Shown: piece by piece, positions 45,216 through 54,678 of the stretch
How the letters are laid out: the number at the start of each line of letters is the position of its first letter
Position numbering within the stretch: the stretch's first letter is position 1
Assembly: GCA_022601195.1 (NCBI GenBank)
Contig: JAHZIX010000048.1
Span: 124,001-188,000, forward strand
DNA length: 64,000 nt
Reading direction: 5' to 3'
Origin: Deltaproteobacteria bacterium
GTDB lineage: Bacteria > Acidobacteriota > Thermoanaerobaculia > Multivoradales > JAHZIX01
Notes under the pieces: generated by a model
What the model was told of the DNA's origin: nothing
Database searches by the model: none
What the model saw: the letters and a program-made list of their open reading frames with translations, nothing else
Translations under genes and position numbers: made by a program

Positions 45216-47843
45216 CTAGCGAGGAGAGCTGAGGCGGTACGAACGGGAAGGGCCGAGAGCGTCGTAGTCGCTCTCATGGCAAGTCAGCACGATCACCTGG
45301 AGGCGCTCGCTGGCCCGACCGAGGATCTGCAACATGGCCTCCCGCCGATCGGCGTCCGTGTGTACCAGGGCATCATCTAGGACCAGAGGCAAGCGCTCGT
45401 CCTGGGCCAGAATCTCAGCCAAACCCAAGCGCACCAACACGCCAATTTGCTCCTGGGCCCCGAAAGACAGGTCAGCCAGGTTCTCTTGTAGATTCCCGGT
45501 AGCCAAGCCCGCCACTTGCCATTGATCATCGAGGGCCAGCTCGGAGCCGGGAAATAACACTTTGAGGTAAGGCTCGATGCGACGTCGCACCGGTTCCGTG
45601 AAACGTTCTTGAGCCGTCCGCCTCTCCTCTTCCAGAGTCTGCCAGAGCTTGAGGACCGCCTGGGCCCGGCGCTCGACCCGGCGGCGCTCCGATTGGGCCT
45701 CTTCCAGATCCTGCTCGGCCTCCTGAAGAGCTTCATGGAGGCCCTCCTCTCCCCTCGCCTGTAGCTTTCCTTCGAGAGAACGAAGCTCCTCCATGGCTTG
45801 GGAACGTTCTTCTTCGAGGCGAGCCAAGGCTCGCTCCGCCTGGGTCACTAGAGCTTGGGTACCGGTGCCCCCTGCGGCTTCTAACTCGCCCTTGAGGGCC
45901 TCTCGGCGAAGCAAAGCCTCTCCCTGGAGCTTCTCCTGCTCCTGAACCTCTGCTTCCAGGACCGCCGGCTCCGGAAATTGAGCCAGGCGAGCCTCGGAGC
46001 TTCCTAGGCTCTCCTCTAGGGCTCGCGCTTGCGCCACCAAGGCAGCGTTGCCCAAACGAGCCTCATGGAGTCGACTCGCTGCCGCCTCTTTCCCCTGGCG
46101 TGCTCCCTCGAGCCGACCTTCGGCTTCTTCCAGCGCGGCATCTGCCGCTTCTAGAGTGAGACCTTTGGGGATCTCCGCCAAGGAAGCAAGGTCTTGTTTC
46201 AGGCCCGCTAGCCTACCCTTGAGAGCTTCCACCCCCTGGGGAGCCCAGCGCTCCAGAAAACGCCGGTGCATCTGGCGATTCGATCGGGCTTGCTCACGGC
46301 CCTGCACCAGATCGCGCACCTCCTCCAAGGTGCTGGCGCCCCATTCCTCCAGCCTAGCGGCAGCCGACTTCTCGAGCTTGAGGACCTTTTCCTTCCAGGA
46401 TTCGAGGTCCCGCCCCCCCGGTTCCATCTCAAAGCGAAGAATCCCAGGAATCTCCCAAGTTTCAGCCTCGGTCACGGTGCGTACCAGATCTCCCTTCGGT
46501 GAAAGCTCCTGGCTTCCTTCCGGCAGCGAGACCTCCAGAGCTTGGAGGGCCTGCAAGCGCACTCGGACCCCCGACGCTTCGAGGCGAACCCTCGCCTCTT
46601 GAAGTTGGTTCTGGCCCTCCTCGAAGCTCTCCAAGTCCTGCCGGGAAATAGCTACACCAGAGAGCAGCCGCTCCGCCGCAGCCAGACGATCCGCTTCCTG
46701 CTGAGCTTCCCGGCACCGCTCCTCTAGCTCGGTCACTTCCGTCGCCAGCCGCTCCCGGCGAGCCAAGCTCCGAGCATGGCGAGCTTCCAGACGAGCTTTG
46801 TCTTTGGCCCTTTCGGCAGAAGCCAGAGCTTCGCGAGCTGCAACCGAACCCCGCTCAAGATCGGCCAATCCTCTCTCTTGCGCTACCAACCGTTCGCCCA
46901 GTGCCTTCTGTTCGGCCTTTTTCTGCGCGACCGCTCGCCCCACTTCACTCCGCTGGTTCAGGCCGCTTCGAGCCTGCGCTACTCGCAACTCCAGGCTCGC
47001 CAGACGCCCTTCTTCCGCGGTGAGTCGGCGCTCCACTTGGTCCGCCGCTTGCTGCCGGCCCCGGGCCTCTTGCACTCGCCTCTTTTGATCTGACCGGCGA
47101 GGCTCCAGAGCATCGAGGCGTCGCCGGCAGCGGATCAACGCTTCCGTATCTCCCTCCGCCGCCTGCTTTTTATCCCGAGCCCCAGCGAGCGCTGCTTCAG
47201 CGGCTGCCTGCCGCTTCAATGCCTCGCCAAATTCACCGGTGGGAGCCTGCTTTGCAGCTGTCCAATAGCGTCTCATCTCCTCCCGCACCCGCTCCAATAG
47301 ATGCTCTCCTTGCTCGCCGGCAGTGATCTCCCCAACTTCCCGGGCAACCAAGTTCTGCAGGCGAGCTTTGGGCTCGCTATTGAGATCCCGATGAGCTGCT
47401 TGGTGACTCGTTCCCTGGGTCACCCAGAGGAGCCGCCACAACCCTTGCTCCTCTTTTCCCAGCTCCCGGGAACCACTCGCCCCGACCCCCAGAAGCTGCT
47501 GTAGGCGCCCTTCCGCCGCTTCGTTCTTGAGCGTCTCTCCCTCGCCTTCCAGACGGCAAAAGGCTCCTTTGAGGAACTGCTTCTCGAGTCGATAGTCTTT
47601 GCCGCCAAGCTCGAAAACCACCTCGACCCGGGGCGACTCGGTGCTGATCCAGCCTTGGAGCTCTCTCTTATAGGTTGCTTGCCCCTTATGGGACTCGAAA
47701 AGCGCTACCCGTAAGGCTTGAAAGAGGCGAGATTTTCCAGCCTCGTTGGGGCCATAGACAAGATTCAGGCCCGGCGAAAAATCCATCAAGGCTTCGTGAT
47801 CAAGGCCTTTCCAATGCCAAACTTGTAAAGAGACCAACCTCAT
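45216..47843 (-). CDS. SbcC/Rad50-like coiled-coil ATPase (YhaN type)
   Basis: 875 residues. ATG at 47843 overlaps the stop of the nuclease gene (ATGA). Walker A LVYGPNEAGKSRLFQAL at the N-terminus, long Glu/Arg/Ala-rich coiled coils (~160-760) and C-terminal Walker B LPLVLDDALVHTD followed by HESDYDAL. GPNEAGKS and the length fit the YhaN/SbcC-like group. With its nuclease partner it should form an Mre11-Rad50-like complex that processes DNA ends or hairpins. Confidence 0.88.
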   Translation of the reverse strand: MRLVSLQVWHWKGLDHEALMDFSPGLNLVYGPNEAGKSRLFQALRVALFESHKGQATYKRELQGWISTESPRVEVVFELGGKDYRLEKQFLKGAFCRLEGEGETLKNEAAEGRLQQLLGVGASGSRELGKEEQGLWRLLWVTQGTSHQAAHRDLNSEPKARLQNLVAREVGEITAGEQGEHLLERVREEMRRYWTAAKQAPTGEFGEALKRQAAAEAALAGARDKKQAAEGDTEALIRCRRRLDALEPRRSDQKRRVQEARGRQQAADQVERRLTAEEGRLASLELRVAQARSGLNQRSEVGRAVAQKKAEQKALGERLVAQERGLADLERGSVAAREALASAERAKDKARLEARHARSLARRERLATEVTELEERCREAQQEADRLAAAERLLSGVAISRQDLESFEEGQNQLQEARVRLEASGVRVRLQALQALEVSLPEGSQELSPKGDLVRTVTEAETWEIPGILRFEMEPGGRDLESWKEKVLKLEKSAAARLEEWGASTLEEVRDLVQGREQARSNRQMHRRFLERWAPQGVEALKGRLAGLKQDLASLAEIPKGLTLEAADAALEEAEGRLEGARQGKEAAASRLHEARLGNAALVAQARALEESLGSSEARLAQFPEPAVLEAEVQEQEKLQGEALLRREALKGELEAAGGTGTQALVTQAERALARLEEERSQAMEELRSLEGKLQARGEEGLHEALQEAEQDLEEAQSERRRVERRAQAVLKLWQTLEEERRTAQERFTEPVRRRIEPYLKVLFPGSELALDDQWQVAGLATGNLQENLADLSFGAQEQIGVLVRLGLAEILAQDERLPLVLDDALVHTDADRREAMLQILGRASERLQVIVLTCHESDYDALGPSRSYRLSSPR

Positions 47844-48934
47844 TCGCTGCCCACTTCCGCCAGTAGGCGATGGAGCAGAAGAAGAGCATCTTGGGCCTCC
47901 CGGCCGCCCTCCTGGCTCAACCGGCCAGCGGCGCGCCCCACAAAGCCGGCGCGATCTAGAAGTTCCAGATCCAGGTCATCGGGTCGAGTTGCCAGAGCTT
48001 CATCATCCACCCGCAGGTAGAGAAAGGATTCCTGAGCGCTAGCGAGAAGAGCCTCCAGCCGACTCCGACCCGCCAGGCTCAGGCTACCCTCCAACCTCAC
48101 TTCTAGCAGGGTCCAACTTTTGTCCGGCAACGTGCTCAGCCAGCTCTCCAGAGCATTCAGGTCTTCCTGGCTAGAAACCTCTCGGCGAGAACGCAACCAA
48201 ACCGCTTTGGCTACTGATCGCTGTTCCACCTTCGGTTCGGCACCGGCCTCCTTGATCTCCACGATGAGAACCTTGCCCGGGTCCTTCTCTTGAAATCGCG
48301 TCCCTTCCGGGGTACCCGAGTACCAGGCTCGAGGACCCAACCGAATGGCGCCATGCCAATCCCCCAAGGCTAGATAGTCGAAGCCCTTGCTTGCTACCTC
48401 TGCTAGATCAATGCGGTTTGGCGTCTCGGTACTCTCGCTAAAATCCCGGACTCCGCCGTGGGCCAGGGCGACTCGGATGCCCTCTCCCTCCTGACGGGCG
48501 GGTAAGAGAGCACAAGGGTCGTCCAGGGTGTGACGCCGCTCGAGAGGCGCCGGGTAGAAAGTAGCCCCCCCAACCTCCAAGGGGTCTCGAGTCATCAGGA
48601 GATGAACGTGTTCCAGACCGTGGGCTTCGGATTTCAGCCTCTCTAGGGCGTTGCCTGCGGTAGCGGCATCGTGGTTGCCTGGCAAGAGCAATACCGGTAT
48701 GGGCGAAAACTCGCTCAAGGCATCCCGGGTCTGCTGAAGAGTGTCCGGCCCGACCGCGTTGTCATCGAAGACATCACCCGCTACCACGACCGCTTGGCAC
48801 TCGGTTTCTCGAGCCAAGGCGGCGATGCGCTCCACGACCCGAAAACGCTCCAGGCGCAACCTGGCCCCGCGGTCCCCAGGGACGAAACGGGCCTTCAGGC
48901 CGAGCTGCCAATCAGAAGTGTGAAGAAAGCGCAT
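47840..48934 (-). CDS. SbcD/Mre11-like metallophosphoesterase (YhaO type)
   Basis: 364 residues from the ATG at 48934 with GGGGAG upstream (MRFLHTSDWQLGL). Motifs: SDWQLG, GDVFDD, GNHDAAT, LAHGGVRDF, GDWHGAIR. The first metal motif, DxH in SbcD (DWH), reads DWQ here, a change I believe is seen in the YhaO-like branch. The C-terminal ~120 residues form the capping region. Translationally coupled to the ATPase gene at 47843. Expected activity is Mn2+-dependent DNA exo/endonuclease. Confidence 0.88.
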   Translation of the reverse strand: MRFLHTSDWQLGLKARFVPGDRGARLRLERFRVVERIAALARETECQAVVVAGDVFDDNAVGPDTLQQTRDALSEFSPIPVLLLPGNHDAATAGNALERLKSEAHGLEHVHLLMTRDPLEVGGATFYPAPLERRHTLDDPCALLPARQEGEGIRVALAHGGVRDFSESTETPNRIDLAEVASKGFDYLALGDWHGAIRLGPRAWYSGTPEGTRFQEKDPGKVLIVEIKEAGAEPKVEQRSVAKAVWLRSRREVSSQEDLNALESWLSTLPDKSWTLLEVRLEGSLSLAGRSRLEALLASAQESFLYLRVDDEALATRPDDLDLELLDRAGFVGRAAGRLSQEGGREAQDALLLLHRLLAEVGSE

Positions 48935-49040
48935 ATTCTCCCCGATAGAGCACAAAGCTAGGAGAAACTTCGAACTCTATGTCACCATTCCAGCAGATTG
49001 TGGCATAACCACCCCACCCCTGTATCGGGATGGAGAGGAG

Positions 49041-49565
49041 ATGGAATTTCTAATGAGGGGAAAACCAACGGCAGCGAGACTCTTTTGGCTCTCCTGCGCC
49101 TACCTCATCCCCATGGTCCTCTCGTCCAGCCCTGCCGACGCCAGCGCTTCACCAACGACCGTGTTGGGCATCTGGGCCTCAGCTCCTTCGAAGACCGGAC
49201 GAGCTCACATCGAGGTCAAGGAGATCGACGGTGAGCTGGTGGGAGATGTCGTCTGGCTCGAGAAACCCATTTTCGAAGCTGCCGACGGGGTCGATTTGGC
49301 AGGTCAGCCAAAAACCGATCAAAACAACCCCAAAGCCTCCCTTCGAGATGTCCCCATCGTCGGCCTGAGAATTCTCCGGGGCATGAAACCCACCGGTGCA
49401 ACGACCTGGGAAGGAGGCACGATCTACGATCCGGAAAACGGCAAGACCTATAAGAGCAAGATGACCTTCTCCAATCCGAACCGCATCAAAATGCGAGGTT
49501 TTATCGGAATCTCCCTTCTCGGGCGCACGACAGAATGGACCCGAGTGGAGAGGGAGCGGGAGTGA
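49041..49565 (+). CDS. Secreted DUF2147-like protein
   Basis: 174 residues. ATG at 49041 with GGAGAGGAG immediately upstream, and a second start at 49053. Signal peptide RLFWLSCAYLIPMVLSSSPADA. The mature region VLGIWASAPSKTGRAHIEVKEIDGELVGDVVWLEKP followed by TIYDPENGKTYKSKM..NRIKMRGFIGISLLGRTTEWTRV is the DUF2147 pattern (YYDPxNGKTY, RGYxGxSLxGRT). Periplasmic beta-barrel-like lipocalin fold. Biochemical role unknown. Confidence 0.85.
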   Translation: MEFLMRGKPTAARLFWLSCAYLIPMVLSSSPADASASPTTVLGIWASAPSKTGRAHIEVKEIDGELVGDVVWLEKPIFEAADGVDLAGQPKTDQNNPKASLRDVPIVGLRILRGMKPTGATTWEGGTIYDPENGKTYKSKMTFSNPNRIKMRGFIGISLLGRTTEWTRVERERE

Positions 49566-49656
49566 GTCGGGGAGAATGAGAATCCCTTTCTGACGCTCCC
49601 CCATCGGACGGCCCGATGGACCGGATGGCCTCAGACACCGAGCGGCAGATTGACCA

Positions 49657-49717
49657 GCGACCCAATAGCGAGCGGCCCAGTAGCGAGCGGCCCAGTAACG
49701 AGTGGCCCGGTAACGAT
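49657..49717. repeat. 15-bp tandem repeat
   Basis: Three full units (49668-49682, 49683-49697, 49698-49712) of GCGAGCGGCCCAGTA, the third with three changes, flanked by partial units. It lies in the gap between the convergent DUF2147-like and yajQ genes. Probably slippage-generated. No known function. Confidence 0.8.
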
Positions 49718-49751
49718 GGGTGATCTATCCTCGCCGTCTCCTCCGATGGGA

Positions 49752-50240
49752 TCAGTCGCGGAAATTCTCGCAGCGCAAATCTAGCCCCAAGTCGATCTCC
49801 TTGCTCAAAGCGATGATCTTCTGCAGATCATCTCTCTTTTTGCCGGTGACCCGGACTTCCCCTTCCCGAATCTGCCCCTGAACCTTGATCTTCGTCTCTT
49901 TGATGGCTTTCACCAGGGCCTTGGCCTTGTCCATGGGAATGCCCTCTTGAACGGTGATTTTCTGCCGCAGGGTTCCTTCGAATGCGTGGTCGGGCTCTCC
50001 GTATTCGAGATTCTTCACCGAGACACCTCGGCGAACTAGCTTGGTCTTGAGAACGTCGAGGACCGCCTTGAGACGATAGTCATCGTCGGCAACCAGAGTG
50101 ATCTCCCCCTTCTTATCCCAATCGATGCTGCACTTGCTGCCACGAAAATCGTAGCGCTGATCCAGCTCTTTCCTGGCCTGATTGACGGCGTTGTCCACTT
50201 CTTGGAGGTTGGTGCTGACGACGATATCGAAAGACGGCAT
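49752..50240 (-). CDS. yajQ: YajQ family nucleotide-binding protein
   Basis: 162 residues, the usual length of YajQ. Starts MPSFDIVVSTNLQEVDNAVNQARKEL, with RYDFRGSKCSI, ITLVADDDYRLKAVLDVL and KVQGQIREGEVRVTGKKRDDLQ. Two ferredoxin-like RNP domains. Members bind nucleotides, and in Xanthomonas the homologue is a cyclic-di-GMP effector. In other bacteria it is a general nucleic-acid-binding protein of uncertain role. Confidence 0.95.
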   Translation of the reverse strand: MPSFDIVVSTNLQEVDNAVNQARKELDQRYDFRGSKCSIDWDKKGEITLVADDDYRLKAVLDVLKTKLVRRGVSVKNLEYGEPDHAFEGTLRQKITVQEGIPMDKAKALVKAIKETKIKVQGQIREGEVRVTGKKRDDLQKIIALSKEIDLGLDLRCENFRD

Positions 50241-50412
50241 GGCTCTTCTCCCGCTGGTTTTCTATGAGGTCGGGCGTCGCTGGGAGCCCGGTGACCATTC
50301 AATGGCTCGGTTGTGCCACAATTCGTGAGCAACAAGCGCATTCATTTCCCGACGAGATTGTGGCATACCTGTCCTTCTCTTGCAGGTGGCAGAAATACCA
50401 GGAGGCAGACTC

Positions 50413-51975
50413 TTGAGCCGTCCCGAGCCGAGCCAATCCACCGCGTTCCAATCCACCGTGAGCCAATCCATAGCGAGTTCCCCCCTTTACAACAAGGACC
50501 TTGCCCCGGTTCCTCTTTCCGAGCGGACTTGGGGTCTGTGGAACCTAGCGGCTCTCTGGGTCGGCATGGCCGTGTGTATCCCGACTTACACCCTGGCGGC
50601 GGGCATGATCTCTCAGGGCATGTCGTGGAAGCAGGCCTTGGGGACCATCGCTTTGGGGAATCTCATCGTCCTGTTGCCGATGATGGCCAATGCTCACGCC
50701 GGCACTCGCTATGGCATTCCTTTTCCGGTCCTTCTGAGGTCCTCTTTCGGTACCCGTGGAGCCAATATCCCGGCTCTCATGCGGGCCCTCGTGGCTTGTG
50801 GTTGGTTTGGGATCCAAACCTGGATCGGTGGATCTGCTATCTACAGCCTCTTCTTGGTGCTGCTGGATGCTTCCCCGGCAGGCCCGGAGGACACTCTGCC
50901 GGTCTTGGGAATCTCCGTCGGGCAGTTAGCGTGCTTTCTGCTCTTCTGGGCGATCAACATCGCCATCATTCTGGCGGGAATCGAGACCATCAAGTGGCTG
51001 GAGTCTTTCGCAGCCCCTGCGCTGCTGGCCATCGGTGTCGGCCTGCTAGCTTGGGCGGTATCGGCGGCTGGGGGCTTCTCCGTAGTGCTTTCCCAGGAAA
51101 CCCTGGCTCAGGTCCGGGGAAGCCTGCAGGGAGATTTTCGCTTTTGGAGCGTCTTCTGGCCCAACCTCACCGCCATGGTTGGGTTCTGGGCCACTCTATC
51201 CCTCAACATTCCGGATTTTTCCCGCTACGCCAAGCGGCAGAAAGACCAAATGCTCGGCCAGCTCATCGGCTTGCCTACCACCATGACGCTCTTTGCCTTC
51301 ATCGGCATAGCGGTCACCTGCGCAACGGTAGTTCTGTACGGTGAAGCGGTGTGGGATCCAGTGCAGCTCCTGGCTCGTTTCCCCAACCCCGCTGTGGTGG
51401 CCTTTTCTCTCTTCGCCCTGACTTTGGCCACCCTTTCTACCAACATCGCTGCCAATGTGGTGTCGCCGGCCAATGACTTCTCCAACCTCTCCCCTCGGCG
51501 AATCAACTTCAAAAAGGGCGGCTTGATCACTGGCGCCTTGGGCATCGTGATCATGCCCTGGCGCCTCTATAACGACCTGGGTAACTACATCTTCACTTGG
51601 TTGATCGGCTATAGCGCCCTCTTGGGCTCCATCGGTGGCGTCATGCTGGCGGACTATTTCGTCGTCCGGGGCACTCGTCTTGCGGTGAACGATCTCTATC
51701 TGGAAGACGGTGCCTACAGCTACGGGGGCCGCGGTTTCAACTGGCGAGCCATCACAGCGGTGATCCTCGGCATTCTCCCCAATGTGCCTGGGTTCCTCGC
51801 CCAAGCCAGCGGTGGAGCCCTGGAGGTTGCCCCCTTCTGGCACCAGCTTTACACCTATGCCTGGTTCGTCAGCCTGGCGGTCTCAGGCCTGTGCCACATC
51901 GCCTTGAGCCGAGCCTTTCCCCCTTCCCGGATCTTGCCAAGGCCGGTCGACACCGGGATCCCGTCAAGAGATTGA
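50413..51975 (+). CDS. NCS1-family nucleobase/hydantoin/allantoin permease
   Basis: 520 residues with a TTG start at 50413 chosen because AGGAGG lies 7 nt upstream. The frame is open to 50380. A Ser/Gln-rich N-terminal stretch (QSTAFQSTVSQSIASS, from a small DNA repeat) precedes 12 membrane segments. NCS1 marks: LWNLAALWVGMAVCIPTYTLAAGM, IPFPVLLRSSFGTRGANIPALMRALVACGWFGIQTWIGG, NIPDFSRYA, SPANDFSNLSPRRINFKKGGLIT. Imports a purine, pyrimidine, hydantoin or allantoin with Na+ or H+. No catabolic enzyme sits beside it to fix the substrate. Confidence 0.93.
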   Translation: MSRPEPSQSTAFQSTVSQSIASSPLYNKDLAPVPLSERTWGLWNLAALWVGMAVCIPTYTLAAGMISQGMSWKQALGTIALGNLIVLLPMMANAHAGTRYGIPFPVLLRSSFGTRGANIPALMRALVACGWFGIQTWIGGSAIYSLFLVLLDASPAGPEDTLPVLGISVGQLACFLLFWAINIAIILAGIETIKWLESFAAPALLAIGVGLLAWAVSAAGGFSVVLSQETLAQVRGSLQGDFRFWSVFWPNLTAMVGFWATLSLNIPDFSRYAKRQKDQMLGQLIGLPTTMTLFAFIGIAVTCATVVLYGEAVWDPVQLLARFPNPAVVAFSLFALTLATLSTNIAANVVSPANDFSNLSPRRINFKKGGLITGALGIVIMPWRLYNDLGNYIFTWLIGYSALLGSIGGVMLADYFVVRGTRLAVNDLYLEDGAYSYGGRGFNWRAITAVILGILPNVPGFLAQASGGALEVAPFWHQLYTYAWFVSLAVSGLCHIALSRAFPPSRILPRPVDTGIPSRD

Positions 51976-52020
51976 GCCAGCGATGGGTGCCCCTGGGGTA
52001 CCCGGTGGCCTGCCAGGGTT

Positions 52021-52881
52021 CTAGAGCTTCTTGGCCGTAGCAACAACCTGGGGATTGAAAATCGAAAGAGACATCTTTCCCTCCCCAACTTCGGTGAATC
52101 GAATCCGCGCAGAGGGAGCCCCAGAAGGGTGGAACTCGAGGTCTCCCTGATGAAAGAGCACCCGTTGGACGCCTCCGGCGCGCTCCAAGGCGAGGTTGCC
52201 GCGGCGATCGAGAAAGACCTTGAAAGTGTCATCGGAACCCGAACCGAACGAGTACTTTCCCAACAGAGCTGCCTGCTGCTCCTCCTGTAGGGGAAGGTTG
52301 GTATAGCGGGGATCTGCCCCTCCTAAAGCCTCTAGGTATTTCACCACCCCCGCCGCTTCCTCACCCCCAGCCCGGGCATGGGAAAGTAAGGTGATGCCAT
52401 GGGGGCCCGGGTGGCTTTGGATGCCGGGGGAAGCAGCTACGAAGGCCTTTACTGCGGCTAGATTTCCCAACATGGCAGCGGTAAAAATGTCCGGCCGTGC
52501 GCCGTTCTCGATCAAAAACCGCGCGATTTGCTTTCGCCCGGTATGGGAAGCGGCTCCCAGGGCGGTTTCCCAATCACCAAAGCCCCAATCGTAGGTGGCA
52601 TTGGCCAGCTCGGGGCGTAGAGACACCAACTCTTTGACTCGGTCAAAGTTGCCGTGGGAAGCGCCAACCACTTCCTTCACCACCGACTGCTCCTGGCTGG
52701 GGTAACTATGAGAGACTCCCGAAACAGTGGCTTCCTTCTCGTTACCGGCATTGTCTTGGCCCAGGACGACCGAGGGAACCAGCGCTACCGAGGGAACCTG
52801 TGCGACCGCGGGAACACGGGTCACTAACAGAGCTGCTGGAAGGCCAGCAAGCAGGCTGCGACGATTCAGCAATGGGGACAT
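52021..52881 (-). CDS. Tat-exported ankyrin-repeat protein
   Basis: 286 residues. ATG at 52881 after GAGGAG. The N-terminus NRRSLLAGLPAALLVTRVPAVA is a twin-arginine-type signal. A repetitive linker (VPAVAQVPSVALVPSVVL) follows, then ankyrin repeats ~75-200 (WETALGAASHTGRKQIARFLIENGARPDIFTAAMLGNLAAVKAFV). The last ~80 residues form a beta domain (YSFGSGSDDTFKVFLDRRGNLAL). Ankyrin units bind proteins. The partner is unknown. Confidence 0.83.
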   Translation of the reverse strand: MSPLLNRRSLLAGLPAALLVTRVPAVAQVPSVALVPSVVLGQDNAGNEKEATVSGVSHSYPSQEQSVVKEVVGASHGNFDRVKELVSLRPELANATYDWGFGDWETALGAASHTGRKQIARFLIENGARPDIFTAAMLGNLAAVKAFVAASPGIQSHPGPHGITLLSHARAGGEEAAGVVKYLEALGGADPRYTNLPLQEEQQAALLGKYSFGSGSDDTFKVFLDRRGNLALERAGGVQRVLFHQGDLEFHPSGAPSARIRFTEVGEGKMSLSIFNPQVVATAKKL

Positions 52882-53182
52882 AGAGATCTCCTCTTGGGTT
52901 GACCAGGGACCGAGGGAACCACTTCCGAGATCGGCTTCGAGAGTAGGCTCAGCTGACAGGTTTACGTTTAGAAAGCTTCAAAGTTCAGTCAGTTCTGAAT
53001 GCCGAATGGGTAACCTTCGCTTTCGTATAGGATCTTTCCTGGCTTCTTGAGAAGCTGACACCGTCTCAGAACTTTTGTACAGCTCGATCGAACACCTGTC
53101 CCTGGAAAGCTACGGCCACCATCGTGCCCTCGCTTCGTGGCGAGTTTCGAAAGCTGCTGGCAATGAATAGAGGAGTGAAACC
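52882..53182. other. Divergent intergenic region, no supported gene
   Basis: 301 nt between the divergent ankyrin and phosphatase genes, somewhat AT-richer. It should hold two promoters. None is assigned with confidence. Confidence 0.45.
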
Positions 53183-53773
53183 GTGGCCCAGTACCCACCT
53201 AGTCAGTACACACCAAACCGGTACCTGTCCCATCGAATCGGTCTCCTCTTAGCGGTCCTCGCCCTGACGCTACCTCTGGCCTACCTGGCCGTAGCCGAAA
53301 TCGAGGCGGCCTCTCCGGAGTCAGAGCCGACCGTCGTCTACTTGGTGCGACACGCTGAAAAGACCAAGAGCCACCCCAAAGATCCAAGTCTCTCTTCCGT
53401 CGGCGCTCAGCGGGCAGCGCAGTTGGCACTGACTCTGCGGGACGCTGGCATCGAGCATATCCATAGCACTGATTTCCTTCGCACCCGGCGCACCGCGGAA
53501 CCCTTGGCAGATCGCCTACGGCTCCCGGTCGAGCTTTACGACCCAAAGGACCTGGCAGCTGTGGCGGAAAAGATCCTCTCCACTCCGGGTCGACACCTGG
53601 TTACCGGTCACAGCAACACGACGCCGCAGCTCGTCGAGCTGCTAGGGGGAGAGGGGGGAACGCCCATCGAGGAATTCGGTGAGAATGACCGCCTTTATGT
53701 GCTGCTCATCTCTCCCACGGGAACGGTCACCACTTTATTGCTACGCTATGGAGACCCATTCAACGAAGGATGA
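53183..53773 (+). CDS. Histidine phosphatase family protein (SixA/phosphoglycerate-mutase fold)
   Basis: 196 residues. GTG start at 53183 with GAGGAG about 8 nt upstream. One N-terminal membrane segment or signal (IGLLLAVLALTLPLAYLAVAEI), then VVYLVRHAEKTK with the RHxE catalytic histidine, STDFLRTRRTAEPLA, and the second histidine in VTGHSNTTPQLVELLGG. Probably a periplasmic or anchored phosphomonoesterase. The substrate is unknown. 45 nt upstream of the next gene. Confidence 0.88.
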   Translation: MAQYPPSQYTPNRYLSHRIGLLLAVLALTLPLAYLAVAEIEAASPESEPTVVYLVRHAEKTKSHPKDPSLSSVGAQRAAQLALTLRDAGIEHIHSTDFLRTRRTAEPLADRLRLPVELYDPKDLAAVAEKILSTPGRHLVTGHSNTTPQLVELLGGEGGTPIEEFGENDRLYVLLISPTGTVTTLLLRYGDPFNEG

Positions 53774-53818
53774 TGGGGAGCCACGAGTACCATCAGAGAA
53801 TGATTCGGAGAAGCTGTA

Positions 53819-54649
53819 ATGAATAGATTTGCGATCGCCTTGGTTATCGGTGCCCTCAGTTCCTACCCCGTCTTTGGAGGGGTGGTCTTCGAAGTCGAAA
53901 CGACGGACCACGAACAGAGCTCTCCAAAAGCGGAAACTACCGAGGTTGCCGCCGAGGGCAAAAACCTCAAGATGAACATCCGGTCTGGCAATCGAGGCTC
54001 CGATGGGGACATGATCTTTCGTGGAGATCGCCGAGAGATGGTGGTTATCGATCACGATGACAAGAGTTACTACCTCATGGATGAAGAAACCCTGAGCTCC
54101 ATCGCAGGCCAAGTGAACCAGGCCTTGAGCCAGGTGCAGGAAGCCCTCAAACAAGTCCCCGAAGATCAGCGGGCTATGGTCGAGAAGATGATGAAACAGC
54201 ACCTGCCCGGAGAGACGGAAAAGAGAGAACCGCCGAAACTCCGAAAGACCTCTGAGAGAGCAGAAAAAGGCGGCTATCCCTGCCTCAAATACGAAGTTTC
54301 TCGCGACGACCAAAAGATCCGCGAGCTCTGGGTGACCGATTGGAGCCAAATAGAGGGCGGCGGTGAAGCCAAGGAAGCCTTTCAGAGTCTCGCCGGTTTC
54401 TTCGCGGAAATGATGGAATCTTTCGAAAGCGTCAGCGGCACGGGAGGCTTTCCTTCTCACCTGGAAGACAATCCCTTTGCCTACATGAAGGATCTCGACG
54501 GATTCCCGGTAGTGACCCGTGAGCTTGGAGATGACGGCTCCTTGGAGAGCGAGTCTGTTCTCCGGTCCTCCCAACGTAGAAGCCTGGACCCGGAGGAATT
54601 CGAACCCCCAAGTGGTTACAAGCGGCGAACCATGGGACCACTCAACTAG
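53819..54649 (+). CDS. Secreted protein, DUF4412-like
   Basis: 276 residues. Signal peptide MNRFAIALVIGALSSYPVFG. The mature region VVFEVETTDHEQS, then KNLKMNIRSG, MIFRGDRREMVVIDHDDKSYYLMDEET and later KGGYPCLKYEV..IRELWVTDWSQIEGG matches the DUF4412 pattern of periplasmic beta-sheet proteins. A Gln/Glu-rich helix sits in the middle. No catalytic motif. Next gene starts 29 nt downstream. Confidence 0.75.
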   Translation: MNRFAIALVIGALSSYPVFGGVVFEVETTDHEQSSPKAETTEVAAEGKNLKMNIRSGNRGSDGDMIFRGDRREMVVIDHDDKSYYLMDEETLSSIAGQVNQALSQVQEALKQVPEDQRAMVEKMMKQHLPGETEKREPPKLRKTSERAEKGGYPCLKYEVSRDDQKIRELWVTDWSQIEGGGEAKEAFQSLAGFFAEMMESFESVSGTGGFPSHLEDNPFAYMKDLDGFPVVTRELGDDGSLESESVLRSSQRRSLDPEEFEPPSGYKRRTMGPLN

Positions 54650-54678
54650 AGACGAAACGAGTACCCTGAGGATTGACT

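Noticed and set aside
54590..54620. TTCGAACCCCC, reminiscent of a tRNA T-arm
   Set aside because: Lies inside the DUF4412-like coding region, with no matching acceptor or anticodon arms.
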